From Geobacter sp. (GTDB lineage Bacteria; Desulfobacterota; Desulfuromonadia; Geobacterales; Geobacteraceae), in the NCBI GenBank assembly GCA_003574885.1, contig PJFC01000007.1, positions 1 through 64,000 on the forward strand: 64,000 nucleotides of DNA. Reading direction: 5' to 3'. The notes beneath the pieces were generated by a model that was not told where the DNA came from, ran no database searches, and worked only from the letters and a program-made list of their open reading frames with translations. This document shows positions 54,347-63,139 of the stretch, piece after piece (position 1 is the stretch's first letter; the number at the start of each line of letters is the position of its first letter). A program made the position numbers and the translations under genes.

Positions 54347-55258
54347 CTAATTGGTTTTCGCCTCTTCCGCAAGGGCAATCCTTACCGCCTCATCATAGGG
54401 GGTGAGGGTCAGGGGAAGAAGTTCCCTGATCCGTTCTTCCCGACAGACGACCTCGTTGCGGACCCCCTCGATGAGCGGCATGGCGATGGATGGTCTGACC
54501 GGCGTCACCAGTCCCACCCAGTAGGAGGAGAGCTTGGGGGTGAGAAAGGGAACCGGAATGATGAAGCATGGGCGCCCCTCTATCCGGGCAAAGCGCTCCA
54601 TCATCTCCCGGTAGGAGAGGACCTCCGGACCACCGATTTCGAAGGTCGCGCCGGAAGTTCGCTCATCCTTGAGACAGCCGACCAGATAGGCAATCACGTC
54701 CCCCACCGCTATTGGCTGGCAGAGGGTAGAGACCCAGCGCGGCGTTATCATGACCGGCAGGCGCTCCACCAGCCCCTTCACCATTTCGTAGGAAGCGCCT
54801 CCGGCACCGATGATGACGGCGGCTCTCAGGAATGTGGTCCGGAACCGGCCGGCCTGCAGTATCTGCGCAACCTCCAGACGGCTCGCCAGGTGCTCGGAGA
54901 GATTCTCTCCTCCCTCACCCAGCCCTCCCAGATAGATGACCCGCCGCACACCGGCCCGTTCCGCAGCCGTCACGAAATTCCCCGCCGCCTCCCGGTCCCG
55001 CCGCTCGAAACCTGCCCGTCCGCCGGCCATGGAATGAACCAGGTAATAAACCGTATCGATGTCGGCCAGCACGGGACCGAGGGTATTCAACTCCAACAGG
55101 TCCCCCTTCACAAGCTCTACGCCGTCCGGCAGGCCCGCATCAGGGCGACGCACCATGCAGCGCACGCTGAGTCCCTCCGCAAGGAGAGCCCGCACCAACC
55201 GCCGGCCGATGAACCCGGTCGCGCCGGTAACAAGAACTTTGCCATCGCCCTGTTCCAT
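54347..55258 (-). CDS. NAD(P)H-binding SDR, NDUFA9-like
   Basis: A 303-aa atypical extended SDR with VTGATGFIGRRLVRALL as the dinucleotide loop. It lacks a clear YxxxK, so it may bind rather than reduce. Similar in kind to the protein at 15699-16583 but the two are distinct. Starts ATG after a G-rich SD (AAGGGGGGGAG). It precedes elbB by 53 bp. Confidence 0.85.
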   Translation of the reverse strand: MEQGDGKVLVTGATGFIGRRLVRALLAEGLSVRCMVRRPDAGLPDGVELVKGDLLELNTLGPVLADIDTVYYLVHSMAGGRAGFERRDREAAGNFVTAAERAGVRRVIYLGGLGEGGENLSEHLASRLEVAQILQAGRFRTTFLRAAVIIGAGGASYEMVKGLVERLPVMITPRWVSTLCQPIAVGDVIAYLVGCLKDERTSGATFEIGGPEVLSYREMMERFARIEGRPCFIIPVPFLTPKLSSYWVGLVTPVRPSIAMPLIEGVRNEVVCREERIRELLPLTLTPYDEAVRIALAEEAKTN

Positions 55259-55434
55259 CTCCCCCCCTTAGCAGCCTACCGATAATTGTACACTTTCCGA
55301 CGGGAAAGCAAGGAGTCGGAAATCGCGAAGGGCAGCATTCGTAGAGGCGGGCTTCGCATCGGCCCAAATGGTCACCTGCAAAGGACAACATGTGCTCCAT
55401 TGACGATCACTGTCTGTCATAGTACTTTAAAGCA

Positions 55435-56028
55435 ATGGAATCAACGGAAACAAAACCGCATCCTGAAAGCGTCATCGCCTGCCAGCAGGTACTCCTGGAG
55501 GATGCCGCCGTCTTTTCCATCCAGTGGATGGTCATGCCCGCCGTCCATGCCTCCCGGCTGACGCCCGATGCATTACTGGAAAGCTATCTTGCCCACATCC
55601 GCCGCTTCACCCTCGGTCTGATCCGGCCGGCCCGGACCGAGACAGGGATAGAATTCCGGCTCCTCGGGTCGACCTGTGCTCTCCTCCGCTTCACACCCCC
55701 ACTCTCCCAAGGTGATGGAGCCCTTACCCTTGCGATCTGCGGGGGGGTGCTCGTCCAGAGAGATCAGTGCAGGCGGGGGGAGCTGGCCTTCCTTGCCGAA
55801 CCGACCCCCGACGGCATCAAGGTGATCCTCCGGCTCAGCGACTACTGCCCTCTCCTTCTCGGCAGCCGCAGTCCCTCACCACTCCGCAAATGGCTCTACC
55901 GCATGACCCAGGCGTCCATCCACAAACTGGTAACTATCCGATTCCTCTCCCGACTCTACCGGGAACTGACCGGAAACCGATCTGTCCAGGTGGTCAAAAT
56001 ACGGGTGCAAAACGGGGAGGAGATATGA
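55435..56028 (+). CDS. Hypothetical protein, 197 aa
   Basis: Unrecognised soluble protein with no signal peptide. The pattern (an N-terminal LLESYLAHIRRFTLGLIRPARTETGIEFRLLGS, a strand-rich middle, and a basic helical C-terminus ending in SRLYRELTGNRSVQVVKIRVQNG) suggests an alpha/beta fold. No SD before the ATG at 55435, so the start is uncertain. It begins the rightward series hypothetical / 63-aa / PilZ gene. Confidence 0.55.
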   Translation: MESTETKPHPESVIACQQVLLEDAAVFSIQWMVMPAVHASRLTPDALLESYLAHIRRFTLGLIRPARTETGIEFRLLGSTCALLRFTPPLSQGDGALTLAICGGVLVQRDQCRRGELAFLAEPTPDGIKVILRLSDYCPLLLGSRSPSPLRKWLYRMTQASIHKLVTIRFLSRLYRELTGNRSVQVVKIRVQNGEEI

Positions 56029-56120
56029 TTCCGCAGTGGGTAAGGCGTTCCGTGCCCGTGCTTGCATTGCCCCGGTGTCGTGCTACTATTTCTGGAGAAA
56101 TGGTCCAAAGGAGACCCCCC

Positions 56121-56312
56121 ATGAAAGAATCCGAGCATATTGCCGTATGTAACCGGACTGAGCGTAAGGACGAACCGGTCCGTCTGAAAAACCTCAAGAC
56201 TGGCGAAACAGGACTCTCCTTCGGCTGCACCCTTGAAGGTGGCACCATCCAGGTGAAGCTGGAAAACGGCCAGTTGGACAGCTGGGATCCGGCCGACTGC
56301 GAAGAGCTTTAA
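56121..56312 (+). CDS. Hypothetical protein, 63 aa
   Basis: Short acidic protein (KESEHIAVCNRTERKDEP at the start, QLDSWDPADCEEL at the end) with two cysteines and two beta-strand-like stretches (GLSFGCTLEGGTIQVKL). AAAGGAG is 7 nt before the ATG. It lies 93 bp after the 197-aa gene and 37 bp before the PilZ gene, so the three may share a transcript. No family recognised. Confidence 0.6.
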   Translation: MKESEHIAVCNRTERKDEPVRLKNLKTGETGLSFGCTLEGGTIQVKLENGQLDSWDPADCEEL

Positions 56313-56348
56313 GTCAGAGGCCAAGGCTGACACAGAGGGATAGACAGC

Positions 56349-56672
56349 TTGGAAGAACGGACGTGCAAGCGAAAATCGGTTCAGGTAGGGTGTTGGCTGG
56401 TGGAGCTGGACGGTGCCTCCTGTTTCCATACCTTCGACCTGTCCGAGAGGGGGGTCTGTGTCAACACTGATGAGCCGCTACCGGTGGGACGGGTCGTCAC
56501 GCTCCAGTTTTTCACCCCCAAGGGGGCAGCGCCGGTCAGCATCACAGCCGAGGTGGTCTGGAGCCGTCTGGATCCGACCGCCGGCATGGGCCTCCGCTTC
56601 ACCGACCTCGACCCGAAAGCCCTGCAGGTAATCAAAGAGTTCACCGCCATCCTGGAACAGCAGCGAAAATAA
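56349..56672 (+). CDS. PilZ-domain cyclic-di-GMP receptor
   Basis: A 107-aa single PilZ domain. The c-di-GMP motifs are intact: RTCKR (residues 4-8, RxxxR) and DLSERG (about 29-34, [D/N]xSxxG). Such proteins alter motility, pili or export when c-di-GMP rises. The start is TTG at 56349 with GAGGGA upstream. It is downstream of two hypotheticals and has no obvious partner here; no GGDEF or EAL protein is encoded in the window. Confidence 0.88.
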   Translation: MEERTCKRKSVQVGCWLVELDGASCFHTFDLSERGVCVNTDEPLPVGRVVTLQFFTPKGAAPVSITAEVVWSRLDPTAGMGLRFTDLDPKALQVIKEFTAILEQQRK

Positions 56673-56761
56673 AAGAGGGGCGGCCAACCGGCTCCCCCCC
56701 TCTATAATTTTCCCTTTTTACTTTTTCCTTTTCACTGATCCCCAGTCTCCGGTCCCAGACT

Positions 56762-57352
56762 TCACCCCTTCGAATAAAGCACCGCCACCGCCTTTGCCCG
56801 TACATCACCCACCGAGAGGTAGCCATGGGGCTCCGACGAATCGTAGTAGACACTGTCCCCCGGCAGGAGGCGCATGACCTCCCTGCCGAAATGGAACTCC
56901 AATTCCCCCTCTACGATGTAAAGGAACTCCTCACCCTCGTGCCGGTAGAAGTGGCTGTCATCCCAGGAGGTGAGTTCGAACTCCACGAGGAACGGCTCCA
57001 TGTGCTTCTGGCGGATGCCGGGGGCGAGGGTCCGGTACAGGTAGCCACCGGTGACGTCGCTGTTAGGGCGGCGCGGCGTTGCAGCCACCTGTTCTCCGCG
57101 GACGAGAACGTACTTCTGCCGGTCCCCCTCTTCCTCGAAGAAATAGTGAATCCCCACCCTGAGTCCCTTTGCAATCCGCAGAAGGGTTGCAAGGGGGGGC
57201 ATCACCTGATCGTTCTCGATCTGGGACAGAAGCGGCTTGGAAAGCCCCGACAGTTCGGACAGTTCCTGCAGGGTAAAGCGCCTCTCCTGGCGGAGTTTCC
57301 TGATTTTCTCCCCCAGCCGCAGATCCTTCAGTTCTGTTTTTATATCCGTCAC
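56762..57352 (-). CDS. XRE-cupin transcriptional regulator
   Basis: A 196-aa regulator: an N-terminal lambda-repressor-type HTH (about 16-70; LGEKIRKLRQERRFTLQELSELSGLSKPLLSQIENDQVMPPLATLLRIAKGL) and a C-terminal cupin (about 130-196; HEGEEFLYIVEGELEFHFG, LLPGDSVYYDSSEPHGY). The family includes PuuR-type and other small-molecule sensors. Start is GTG at 57352 with AAGGAG at 6 nt; the frame before it is not coding. Tandem 13-bp repeats lie just upstream. Confidence 0.92.
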   Translation of the reverse strand: MTDIKTELKDLRLGEKIRKLRQERRFTLQELSELSGLSKPLLSQIENDQVMPPLATLLRIAKGLRVGIHYFFEEEGDRQKYVLVRGEQVAATPRRPNSDVTGGYLYRTLAPGIRQKHMEPFLVEFELTSWDDSHFYRHEGEEFLYIVEGELEFHFGREVMRLLPGDSVYYDSSEPHGYLSVGDVRAKAVAVLYSKG

Positions 57353-57362
57353 ACCCGGCTCC

Positions 57363-57388
57363 TTGTACGTGATAATTGTACGTGGTAA
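57363..57388. promoter_or_regulatory. Tandem 13-bp repeat upstream of XRE-cupin gene
   Basis: TTGTACGTGATAA (57363-57375) and TTGTACGTGGTAA (57376-57388) are direct tandem copies differing in one base, with no gap. They lie 11-36 bp upstream of the GTG start, overlapping the leader and next to the SD. Each unit carries a GTAC core. Autoregulation by the XRE-cupin protein is the simplest reading. Confidence 0.6.
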
Positions 57389-57595
57389 TCTTTTGAGTAT
57401 GAACTCCATGAGACATTGGAACCCATTCCGATCGGAAGCTCCCCGTTCCCTGAAACTCGTGGATTCAGGTATATGCAAAAGGGTGCCCCACGTCAAGGGC
57501 GATTTTCGGCCATGCTAAATGCGGATTGACATTGCAGCAGATTTTGGCTAACCTTTCCCAACCAACGTAACACAACGTATTCACGAGGTTTTATC

Positions 57596-59023
57596 ATGAA
57601 CTGGTCCCGCATATCGATCTGTCTGTTGCTGCTCGTGCTCCCGCTGGCTGCCTGCAAGAAGAAAGAGGTCCCTCTCTTTTCCGAATCGTCCCGCCAAGCC
57701 GAGGCACCGGTCAAGGAGGTACCCAAGGATATCCTGGCAAGCCAGCAGGCATTCTCCAACGTGGTCAAGGCGGTCAATCCGTCGGTGGTCAACATCTCCA
57801 CCGTCAGCAAGAAAAAACTCGTCCAGCCGTTCTTTGAATTCTCCCCCTTCTTCGACGATTTCTTCGACGGACGCCAGCCCAAGCCACAGTACCGCCGGGA
57901 GAACAGCCTCGGCTCCGGTTTCATCATCAACAAGGAGGGGTATATCATCACCAATGACCATGTGGTGCGTGACGCCGAAAGCATCAAGGTCAAACTCTCC
58001 AACGAAGAGGAATACAGCGGCAAGGTAGTGGGGAGCGATCCCAAGACCGATATCGCCGTCATAAAGATCAACACCAAAAACCCGCTGCCGCCCGTGGTGC
58101 TTGGCGATTCCAGCAAACTCCAGGTGGGGCAGTGGGCCATCGCCATCGGCAACCCGTTCGGACTCGACCGAACCGTCACCGTCGGGGTGGTCTCAGCCAC
58201 CGGCCGCTCCAACATGGGAATAGAGGCCTACGAGGACTTCATCCAGACCGACGCCTCCATAAATCCGGGCAATTCGGGAGGGCCCCTTCTCAACATCTAC
58301 GGCGAGGTAATCGGCATCAACACAGCAATTGTGGCTGCGGGACAAGGGATCGGATTCGCCATCCCGGTCAACATGGCCAAACAGGTAGTGGCACAACTCA
58401 TCAAAAAAGGGAGTGTGACGCGCGGCTGGCTCGGAGTGGCGATTCAGCCGGTAACCCAGGAGATCGCCCGGTCGTTCAATCTCGACAAACCCCGTGGTGC
58501 ACTGATAAGCGACATCATGGCCGGCAGTCCGGCCGAAAAGGCAGGGCTCCGCCGTGGCGACATCATCCTTAAATTCGCCGGCAGGGAAATCAGGGATTCC
58601 CGCCAACTCCAGCTCATTGTGGCAGAGACGCCGGTCGGTCAACGGGTTGAGACGGAAGTTTTTCGCGACGGGAAATCCCTCAGTGTCTCCCTGACAACAG
58701 GCAATGCCGACAGCGCTTCAGCAAACAAACCGCGTTCGACCGAGGCTCAGGCCGGCAGTTTCGGTTTCACGGTGGAAGAACTCCCCCGCAACAGGCAGGT
58801 CGGCGGTCTCAGCGGCGTCATCGTAAGCAGCGTAGAAGAAGATGGCGCTGCAGCCGAGGCGGGCATTAAGCCGGGAGACATCATTATCTCCATCAACCAG
58901 AAGAAGGTCGGCAATCTGGCAGATTACAGCCGGGCGATGAAAGAGGCTGAGCAGCGCGGGAGTGCGATACTCCTGGTACAGCGCGGTGATTCGAGCATAT
59001 TCTTTCCCCTTCGCATCCGCTGA
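57596..59023 (+). CDS. HtrA/DegQ-type serine protease, lipoprotein form
   Basis: A 475-aa envelope protease. The N-terminus (LLLLVLPLAAC, Cys about 20) is a lipobox, so it is membrane-anchored instead of soluble periplasmic. The catalytic triad is in TNDHVV (about H122), KTDIAVIK (about D153) and GNSGGPL (about S226); two PDZ domains follow (about 270-360 and 385-470). It degrades or refolds misfolded envelope proteins. GAGG precedes the ATG by 7 nt. Single gene. Confidence 0.94.
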   Translation: MNWSRISICLLLLVLPLAACKKKEVPLFSESSRQAEAPVKEVPKDILASQQAFSNVVKAVNPSVVNISTVSKKKLVQPFFEFSPFFDDFFDGRQPKPQYRRENSLGSGFIINKEGYIITNDHVVRDAESIKVKLSNEEEYSGKVVGSDPKTDIAVIKINTKNPLPPVVLGDSSKLQVGQWAIAIGNPFGLDRTVTVGVVSATGRSNMGIEAYEDFIQTDASINPGNSGGPLLNIYGEVIGINTAIVAAGQGIGFAIPVNMAKQVVAQLIKKGSVTRGWLGVAIQPVTQEIARSFNLDKPRGALISDIMAGSPAEKAGLRRGDIILKFAGREIRDSRQLQLIVAETPVGQRVETEVFRDGKSLSVSLTTGNADSASANKPRSTEAQAGSFGFTVEELPRNRQVGGLSGVIVSSVEEDGAAAEAGIKPGDIIISINQKKVGNLADYSRAMKEAEQRGSAILLVQRGDSSIFFPLRIR

Positions 59024-59139
59024 CCACACCTTGGAGGAAAAAACTGGCATACGGCAACATACTTGGTGTATAATCCCCCGAACCGCCAGATACAGGACTG
59101 ATTCGAGAGCGGCTGACGCCCGCAGGGGAAAGGATGTCC

Positions 59140-59403
59140 ATGAGTCTCATCGATAAGCCGGAGCAGGCACGACGCCTCGCCCGGGCCATCATCTCCGATG
59201 TCGCCATCTACAACCGGGACAAGGTGGAGCAGGGGATCAAGAACGACAACATCTTCGAGATCCTGAACGAAGAACTGGAAGAGGGACGCCAGCACTTCGT
59301 CTCCCGTGTCGAACCCCAGCTGGCTTCCTCCAACATTTTCGAGCTCGCCGTGGTGGACGTCCTGATCAAGCGGGCCGGCAAGATCGAGTCATCCATCTGG
59401 TAA
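59140..59403 (+). CDS. Hypothetical helical protein, 87 aa
   Basis: Small soluble protein predicted all-helical, with a charged core (DKVEQGIKNDNIFEILNEELEEGRQ). No cysteine, no signal. The start chosen is ATG at 59140 with AAGGA at 5 nt; an ATG two codons upstream (59134) is almost as good. It lies between htrA and rluD and matches no family I know. Confidence 0.7.
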   Translation: MSLIDKPEQARRLARAIISDVAIYNRDKVEQGIKNDNIFEILNEELEEGRQHFVSRVEPQLASSNIFELAVVDVLIKRAGKIESSIW

Positions 59404-59482
59404 TTCTCCAACAACATCCATTTCAGGGAAGGCGCGGTTAAGAGAATCGCGCCTTCTTCTATTTCAAGCCGGGATAATCTCC

Positions 59483-60472
59483 ATGGAAATACACGAATTC
59501 ACCTATGAACCGGACAGTGAACCGGCACGCCTTGACCAGGTGGTGGCGCGACTGACCGGCGGGATTACCCGGGCAGCCGCACAACGGCTCATCGAGACCG
59601 GCATGGTAACCGTGGAGGGATCGATCAAGAAACCTTCCGTCAAGCTGAGGGGTGGTGAAAGGGTCGTTGTCACCATACCCCCGCCGGTCCCTGCGACACC
59701 CGTTCCTGAGGAGATTCCCCTCACCGTCCTTTTCGAAGACAGGGACCTGGTGGTGATCAACAAGCCGGCCGGCATGGTGGTCCACCCCGGCGCAGGAACC
59801 AGCAGCGGTACCCTGGTCAACGCCCTCCTGGCCCATTGCCATGACCTGTCCGGTGTCGGCGGGGAGCTCCGGCCGGGGATCGTTCACCGGATCGACAAGG
59901 ACACCTCGGGGGTCATCGTGGTGGCCAAGCATGATGCATCTCACCAGTCACTGGCCCACCAGTTCAAGGAACATACCATCAAGCGGATCTACCTGGCCCT
60001 GATCTTCGGCTCTCCCAAGACGGACAAGGGACGGATCGAATCGGTCATCGGCCGGCATCCGACCGACCGGAAGCGGATGTCCGGCAAGGCACGCCATGGC
60101 AAACATGCGGTGACCCACTGGCAGGTCCTGGAACGCTATGCCGGCGTATGTCTGCTCAAGCTCAGACTGGAGACCGGTCGAACCCACCAGATCCGCGTCC
60201 ACCTCTCCGAGGCAGGCCACCCCCTGCTGGGAGACGAGACCTATGGCGGCACCGGCCGGCTCTCCGGCATTCACGACCCGGAGCTGCGCACGCTTATACG
60301 CGAAATGGGGCGCCAGGCGCTCCACGCCAAAACCCTCGGTTTCATACACCCGACCAGCGGCGAATACATGGAATTCGACACCGATCTGCCGACAGACATG
60401 GCACGGATCATCGAGTATCTGGAACACCAGGGACAAGACCCAAAGAACAGGTCTGAAGGGGCCGGCGAGTAA
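59483..60472 (+). CDS. rluD: RluD-type 23S rRNA pseudouridine synthase
   Basis: A 329-aa RluA-family enzyme. N-terminal S4 domain (AQRLIETGMVTVEGSIKKPSVKLRGGERV), catalytic VHRIDKDTSGVIVVAK with Asp near residue 139, and GRTHQIRVHL later. Its length and S4 domain fit RluD, which modifies helix 69 of 23S rRNA; RluC cannot be excluded. First in a row with the PgeF gene, 42 bp apart. Confidence 0.91.
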   Translation: MEIHEFTYEPDSEPARLDQVVARLTGGITRAAAQRLIETGMVTVEGSIKKPSVKLRGGERVVVTIPPPVPATPVPEEIPLTVLFEDRDLVVINKPAGMVVHPGAGTSSGTLVNALLAHCHDLSGVGGELRPGIVHRIDKDTSGVIVVAKHDASHQSLAHQFKEHTIKRIYLALIFGSPKTDKGRIESVIGRHPTDRKRMSGKARHGKHAVTHWQVLERYAGVCLLKLRLETGRTHQIRVHLSEAGHPLLGDETYGGTGRLSGIHDPELRTLIREMGRQALHAKTLGFIHPTSGEYMEFDTDLPTDMARIIEYLEHQGQDPKNRSEGAGE

Positions 60473-60514
60473 GGGCTGGGTTATTCTTCAGACCGTCATC
60501 AAGGAGCAACTTCC

Positions 60515-61321
60515 ATGGAAATGAAAAAAAACGGCAAGGTCCACTACCTGGAGCCGGCGAATCTTGCAAAAACAGGTATAGCGGTCCAGGGGTTCACTAC
60601 CCGCCATGAGGGTGTTTCACGCCCCCCCTACAACTCCCTCAACCTGGGGACCAACACCCTCGACTCCCCCCACAGCATCCAGGGAAACCGGAGCGTCCTT
60701 GCACGGGCCTTCGGCACCCGGCTGGAGCGAATGGTGACCGTCAACCAGGTCCATGGAGTGGACCTTCTGGTGCTCGACGCCCCCAATCCTGACTATAGCC
60801 ACTTTCTCAAACTGGAGGCAGACGGCATCGTCACCAACCAGCCCGGCGTGATGATCGGCATCTGCGTGGCCGACTGCGTTCCGCTCCTCCTCCTCGACCC
60901 GGTACGGAAAGTTGCCGCAGCGCTCCATGCCGGCTGGAAGGGGACTGCCGGCCTCATCGCCCACAAGGGGGTGGAGGCGCTCGTGAAGATGTTCGACAGT
61001 AAACCAGCCGACATACTGGCGGCGGTCGGACCCGGCATCGGCCCCTGCTGCTACCAGGTCGACGAACCGGTCATGGAGGCTTTCAAGAAGGGTGGCGCCG
61101 GCTGGGATCTGTTCGCCACGGAGTTGGAGAAGGGGAAATGGGGGCTCGACCTGGCAGCGGCCAACCGGCGCCATCTCCTGGAGTCCGGCCTTGCCGGGGA
61201 GAACATCAGCTCGGCGACACAGTGCGTCAGCTGCAACCACGACCTGTTCTTCTCCTACCGGCGGGACGGAGGAGACACAGGGAGACAGATGGGGTTCATC
61301 ATGCTGCAGGACAAGGATTAA
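60515..61321 (+). CDS. pgeF: PgeF-type purine nucleoside phosphorylase / polyphenol oxidase-domain protein
   Basis: A 268-aa protein of the Cu-oxidase_4 (YfiH/PgeF) family. Zinc-site residues are conserved: H in VNQVHG (about 74), C in VADCVP (about 121) and H in ALHAGWKGT (about 138). Members cleave purine nucleosides and edit peptidoglycan intermediates. The rluD-pgeF order is common in bacteria. SD AAGGAG at 8 nt. Confidence 0.93.
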   Translation: MEMKKNGKVHYLEPANLAKTGIAVQGFTTRHEGVSRPPYNSLNLGTNTLDSPHSIQGNRSVLARAFGTRLERMVTVNQVHGVDLLVLDAPNPDYSHFLKLEADGIVTNQPGVMIGICVADCVPLLLLDPVRKVAAALHAGWKGTAGLIAHKGVEALVKMFDSKPADILAAVGPGIGPCCYQVDEPVMEAFKKGGAGWDLFATELEKGKWGLDLAAANRRHLLESGLAGENISSATQCVSCNHDLFFSYRRDGGDTGRQMGFIMLQDKD

Positions 61322-61407
61322 TCCATGGCCATTTCGCGCCATTTCTGCTATAACGGCACATCGACGCCCCGGATACCACCGAGACAATTCCCCCAGGAGG
61401 CATGGCT

Positions 61408-62469
61408 GTGAACAGGATGCTGAAGCTTCTCCCCGTCGTTATCATTTCCATCTTCACCTTTGGCTGTTCCCACAATTACTACAATGTCCCGAAAGACACC
61501 TACACGAGCAAGGTAAGGGTGCTCGGCGTGGCGCCGCTACTGGTGGACGCCAACTCGGAGATCCGGTATCCGGACAAGGATGCCCTCGTCGGTCTCGTCA
61601 AGGAGGCCAATCGCAGGAACGAAAAGGAACTGGTTGCCATGCTGAGGGACACCGGCTCCTACTTTTCGGTACAGTTCCTTCCCGACGACCCCGACCAGCT
61701 CATGGGAAACCTGGTATTCCGCCGCGAACGGCGGGATGATGCCGGCGTGCTCTACAACAAGTATTTCTTCAAGATGCAGGAACTGCGCGATTACATAAAG
61801 AAAAACGGTGTGGATGCGGTCATGGTCATCGTCGTGAGTGGCATAACCCAAAAGGAATCGATCCGTTCCAGCAACCTCCTCTCTTACCTGGAAAGCAACT
61901 ACGACTATCTCATCATGACAGCCCAGATTCTTGATGCAGACGGCACCGTGCTCTGGGAGTACCCCAACTTCCGCCAGCGGCTGTTATCCTTCCCCCCGAT
62001 GCTGGCCCTCCAGTACCCCGATTTTGACGAGGCGGCGGCCAATGCCACCGACAAGGTGGAGGTCAGGTACAAAACCATCGAGGGACTCGGCCGGGCTTTC
62101 GACAAGACACAGACATCCGGGATCTCCTCGAAGAATCAGGTTTCCGTCCTGTACGCCGATCAGTTTGAAAAAATGGTTTCCCTCCTCACCCCCGACTCCA
62201 ACATGTTCGGCAACGGCAGCGAGGAGAAAAAGAAACCATCGATTCCGGATTCACAACAGCCTGCTCCGCTGAAACCTGTTCAGGCCTCACCCCAGGCTGC
62301 TCCAGCTGCTCCCCAGCCGGCGGCTCAAACCCTGCCTCCTGCGGTAGCCGAGACGACGACCGAACCGGCAATCGCCGCACCGGCGCCGGTGACAACCGAA
62401 TCACTGGATATCGGCGTTTCCTCGCCCATGCCGATTCCGCCGCCGGCCGTACCCCATTCGGACAGATAG
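61408..62469 (+). CDS. Unknown lipoprotein with Pro/Ala-rich tail
   Basis: A 353-aa lipoprotein: signal with lipobox FTFGC (Cys about 20), a folded central domain (about 35-275) with alternating alpha/beta elements (VDAVMVIVVSGITQK, YLIMTAQILDADGTVLWEYP) and a low-complexity Pro/Ala tail (about 280-353). The central region is reminiscent of LpoB/GNA1162-like lipoproteins, but this is a weak impression. Start is GTG at 61408 with AGGAGG at 7 nt; the ATG two codons earlier is too close to the SD. Single gene ended by a strong terminator. Confidence 0.75.
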   Translation: MNRMLKLLPVVIISIFTFGCSHNYYNVPKDTYTSKVRVLGVAPLLVDANSEIRYPDKDALVGLVKEANRRNEKELVAMLRDTGSYFSVQFLPDDPDQLMGNLVFRRERRDDAGVLYNKYFFKMQELRDYIKKNGVDAVMVIVVSGITQKESIRSSNLLSYLESNYDYLIMTAQILDADGTVLWEYPNFRQRLLSFPPMLALQYPDFDEAAANATDKVEVRYKTIEGLGRAFDKTQTSGISSKNQVSVLYADQFEKMVSLLTPDSNMFGNGSEEKKKPSIPDSQQPAPLKPVQASPQAAPAAPQPAAQTLPPAVAETTTEPAIAAPAPVTTESLDIGVSSPMPIPPPAVPHSDR

Positions 62470-62504
62470 GACAGGGTTAGAGTAACTGCCCGTTAATTAT
62501 TACA

Positions 62505-62534
62505 GAAAGGGGAGGTCAATCGACCTCCCCTTTC
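62505..62534. terminator. Bidirectional terminator
   Basis: Perfect 13-bp stem GAAAGGGGAGGTC / GACCTCCCCTTTC with loop AATC between the lipoprotein gene and the convergent hemerythrin gene. Confidence 0.9.
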
Positions 62535-62561
62535 CCGTTCATCATGCAAGCCGGCCGTCAA

Positions 62562-63137
62562 CTACGCTGCCCGGTCAACCACTTCACCCTCGCAACGTGC
62601 CACCAGTTCCTCATACCACCTCGCCGCAAAATCGCCGGACGTCCTGGCTTCAGCCGCGCCGTAGGCTGCGATGATGCCGTCCCGCACGGTGTCCGGTATG
62701 AGCCGTTCCGCCAGCGGATAGAGAATCTCATCCTCCTTGGCAATATGCTCCCGAAGCAGCTCCAGATAACCGAGGGCGTTTGCGGCAATTATCCCGTCCT
62801 GTCCCGGCTCACCCCGCAATGCAGCCTGGGCCGCTTCTTCCATGGCGCGGACGAAAGCCCGTCCCTGATCGTGCTCCAGCAGCATCGCCGCAACAGGGCT
62901 GTTCTGCCGCGGCATGCCGTTTGCCACCAGCGCCTCGAACAGCACATCTTCCTCCTTGGCGTGGTGGAAGCGATCCGCGTAGTTCCGGATGAAGTCCACC
63001 GCATCGAGATAGAACCGGTAATCGGTGTACGCCCCCTCTCCCGTCAGGCTGGCGTTCCGCTCCAGGATCGTCAGCATCCTTAGTATAAGCCTGTGCTCAT
63101 CGACCAATGCAGTCGTAATGTCCCGTTTCGTAGCCAT
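62562..63137 (-). CDS. Hemerythrin-domain protein
   Basis: A 191-aa four-helix diiron-binding protein with the HHE-type ligands: H15 in DEHRL, the HHAKEEDVLFE helix, LLEHDQGR and REHIAKEDEILYPL. Such proteins bind oxygen or NO, or serve in repair of di-iron or iron-sulfur centres. The ATG has GGAGG at 9 nt and lies 2 bp after the preceding gene's stop, so it is the last of a three-gene operon with the Cys-rich protein and the DUF1858-like gene. Confidence 0.93.
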   Translation of the reverse strand: MATKRDITTALVDEHRLILRMLTILERNASLTGEGAYTDYRFYLDAVDFIRNYADRFHHAKEEDVLFEALVANGMPRQNSPVAAMLLEHDQGRAFVRAMEEAAQAALRGEPGQDGIIAANALGYLELLREHIAKEDEILYPLAERLIPDTVRDGIIAAYGAAEARTSGDFAARWYEELVARCEGEVVDRAA

Positions 63138-63139
63138 TT

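Noticed and set aside
55295-55321. TTCCGAC/GTCGGAA inverted repeat
   Set aside because: Seven bp with a 13-nt loop between divergent genes; probably chance, no T-run and no second copy seen.
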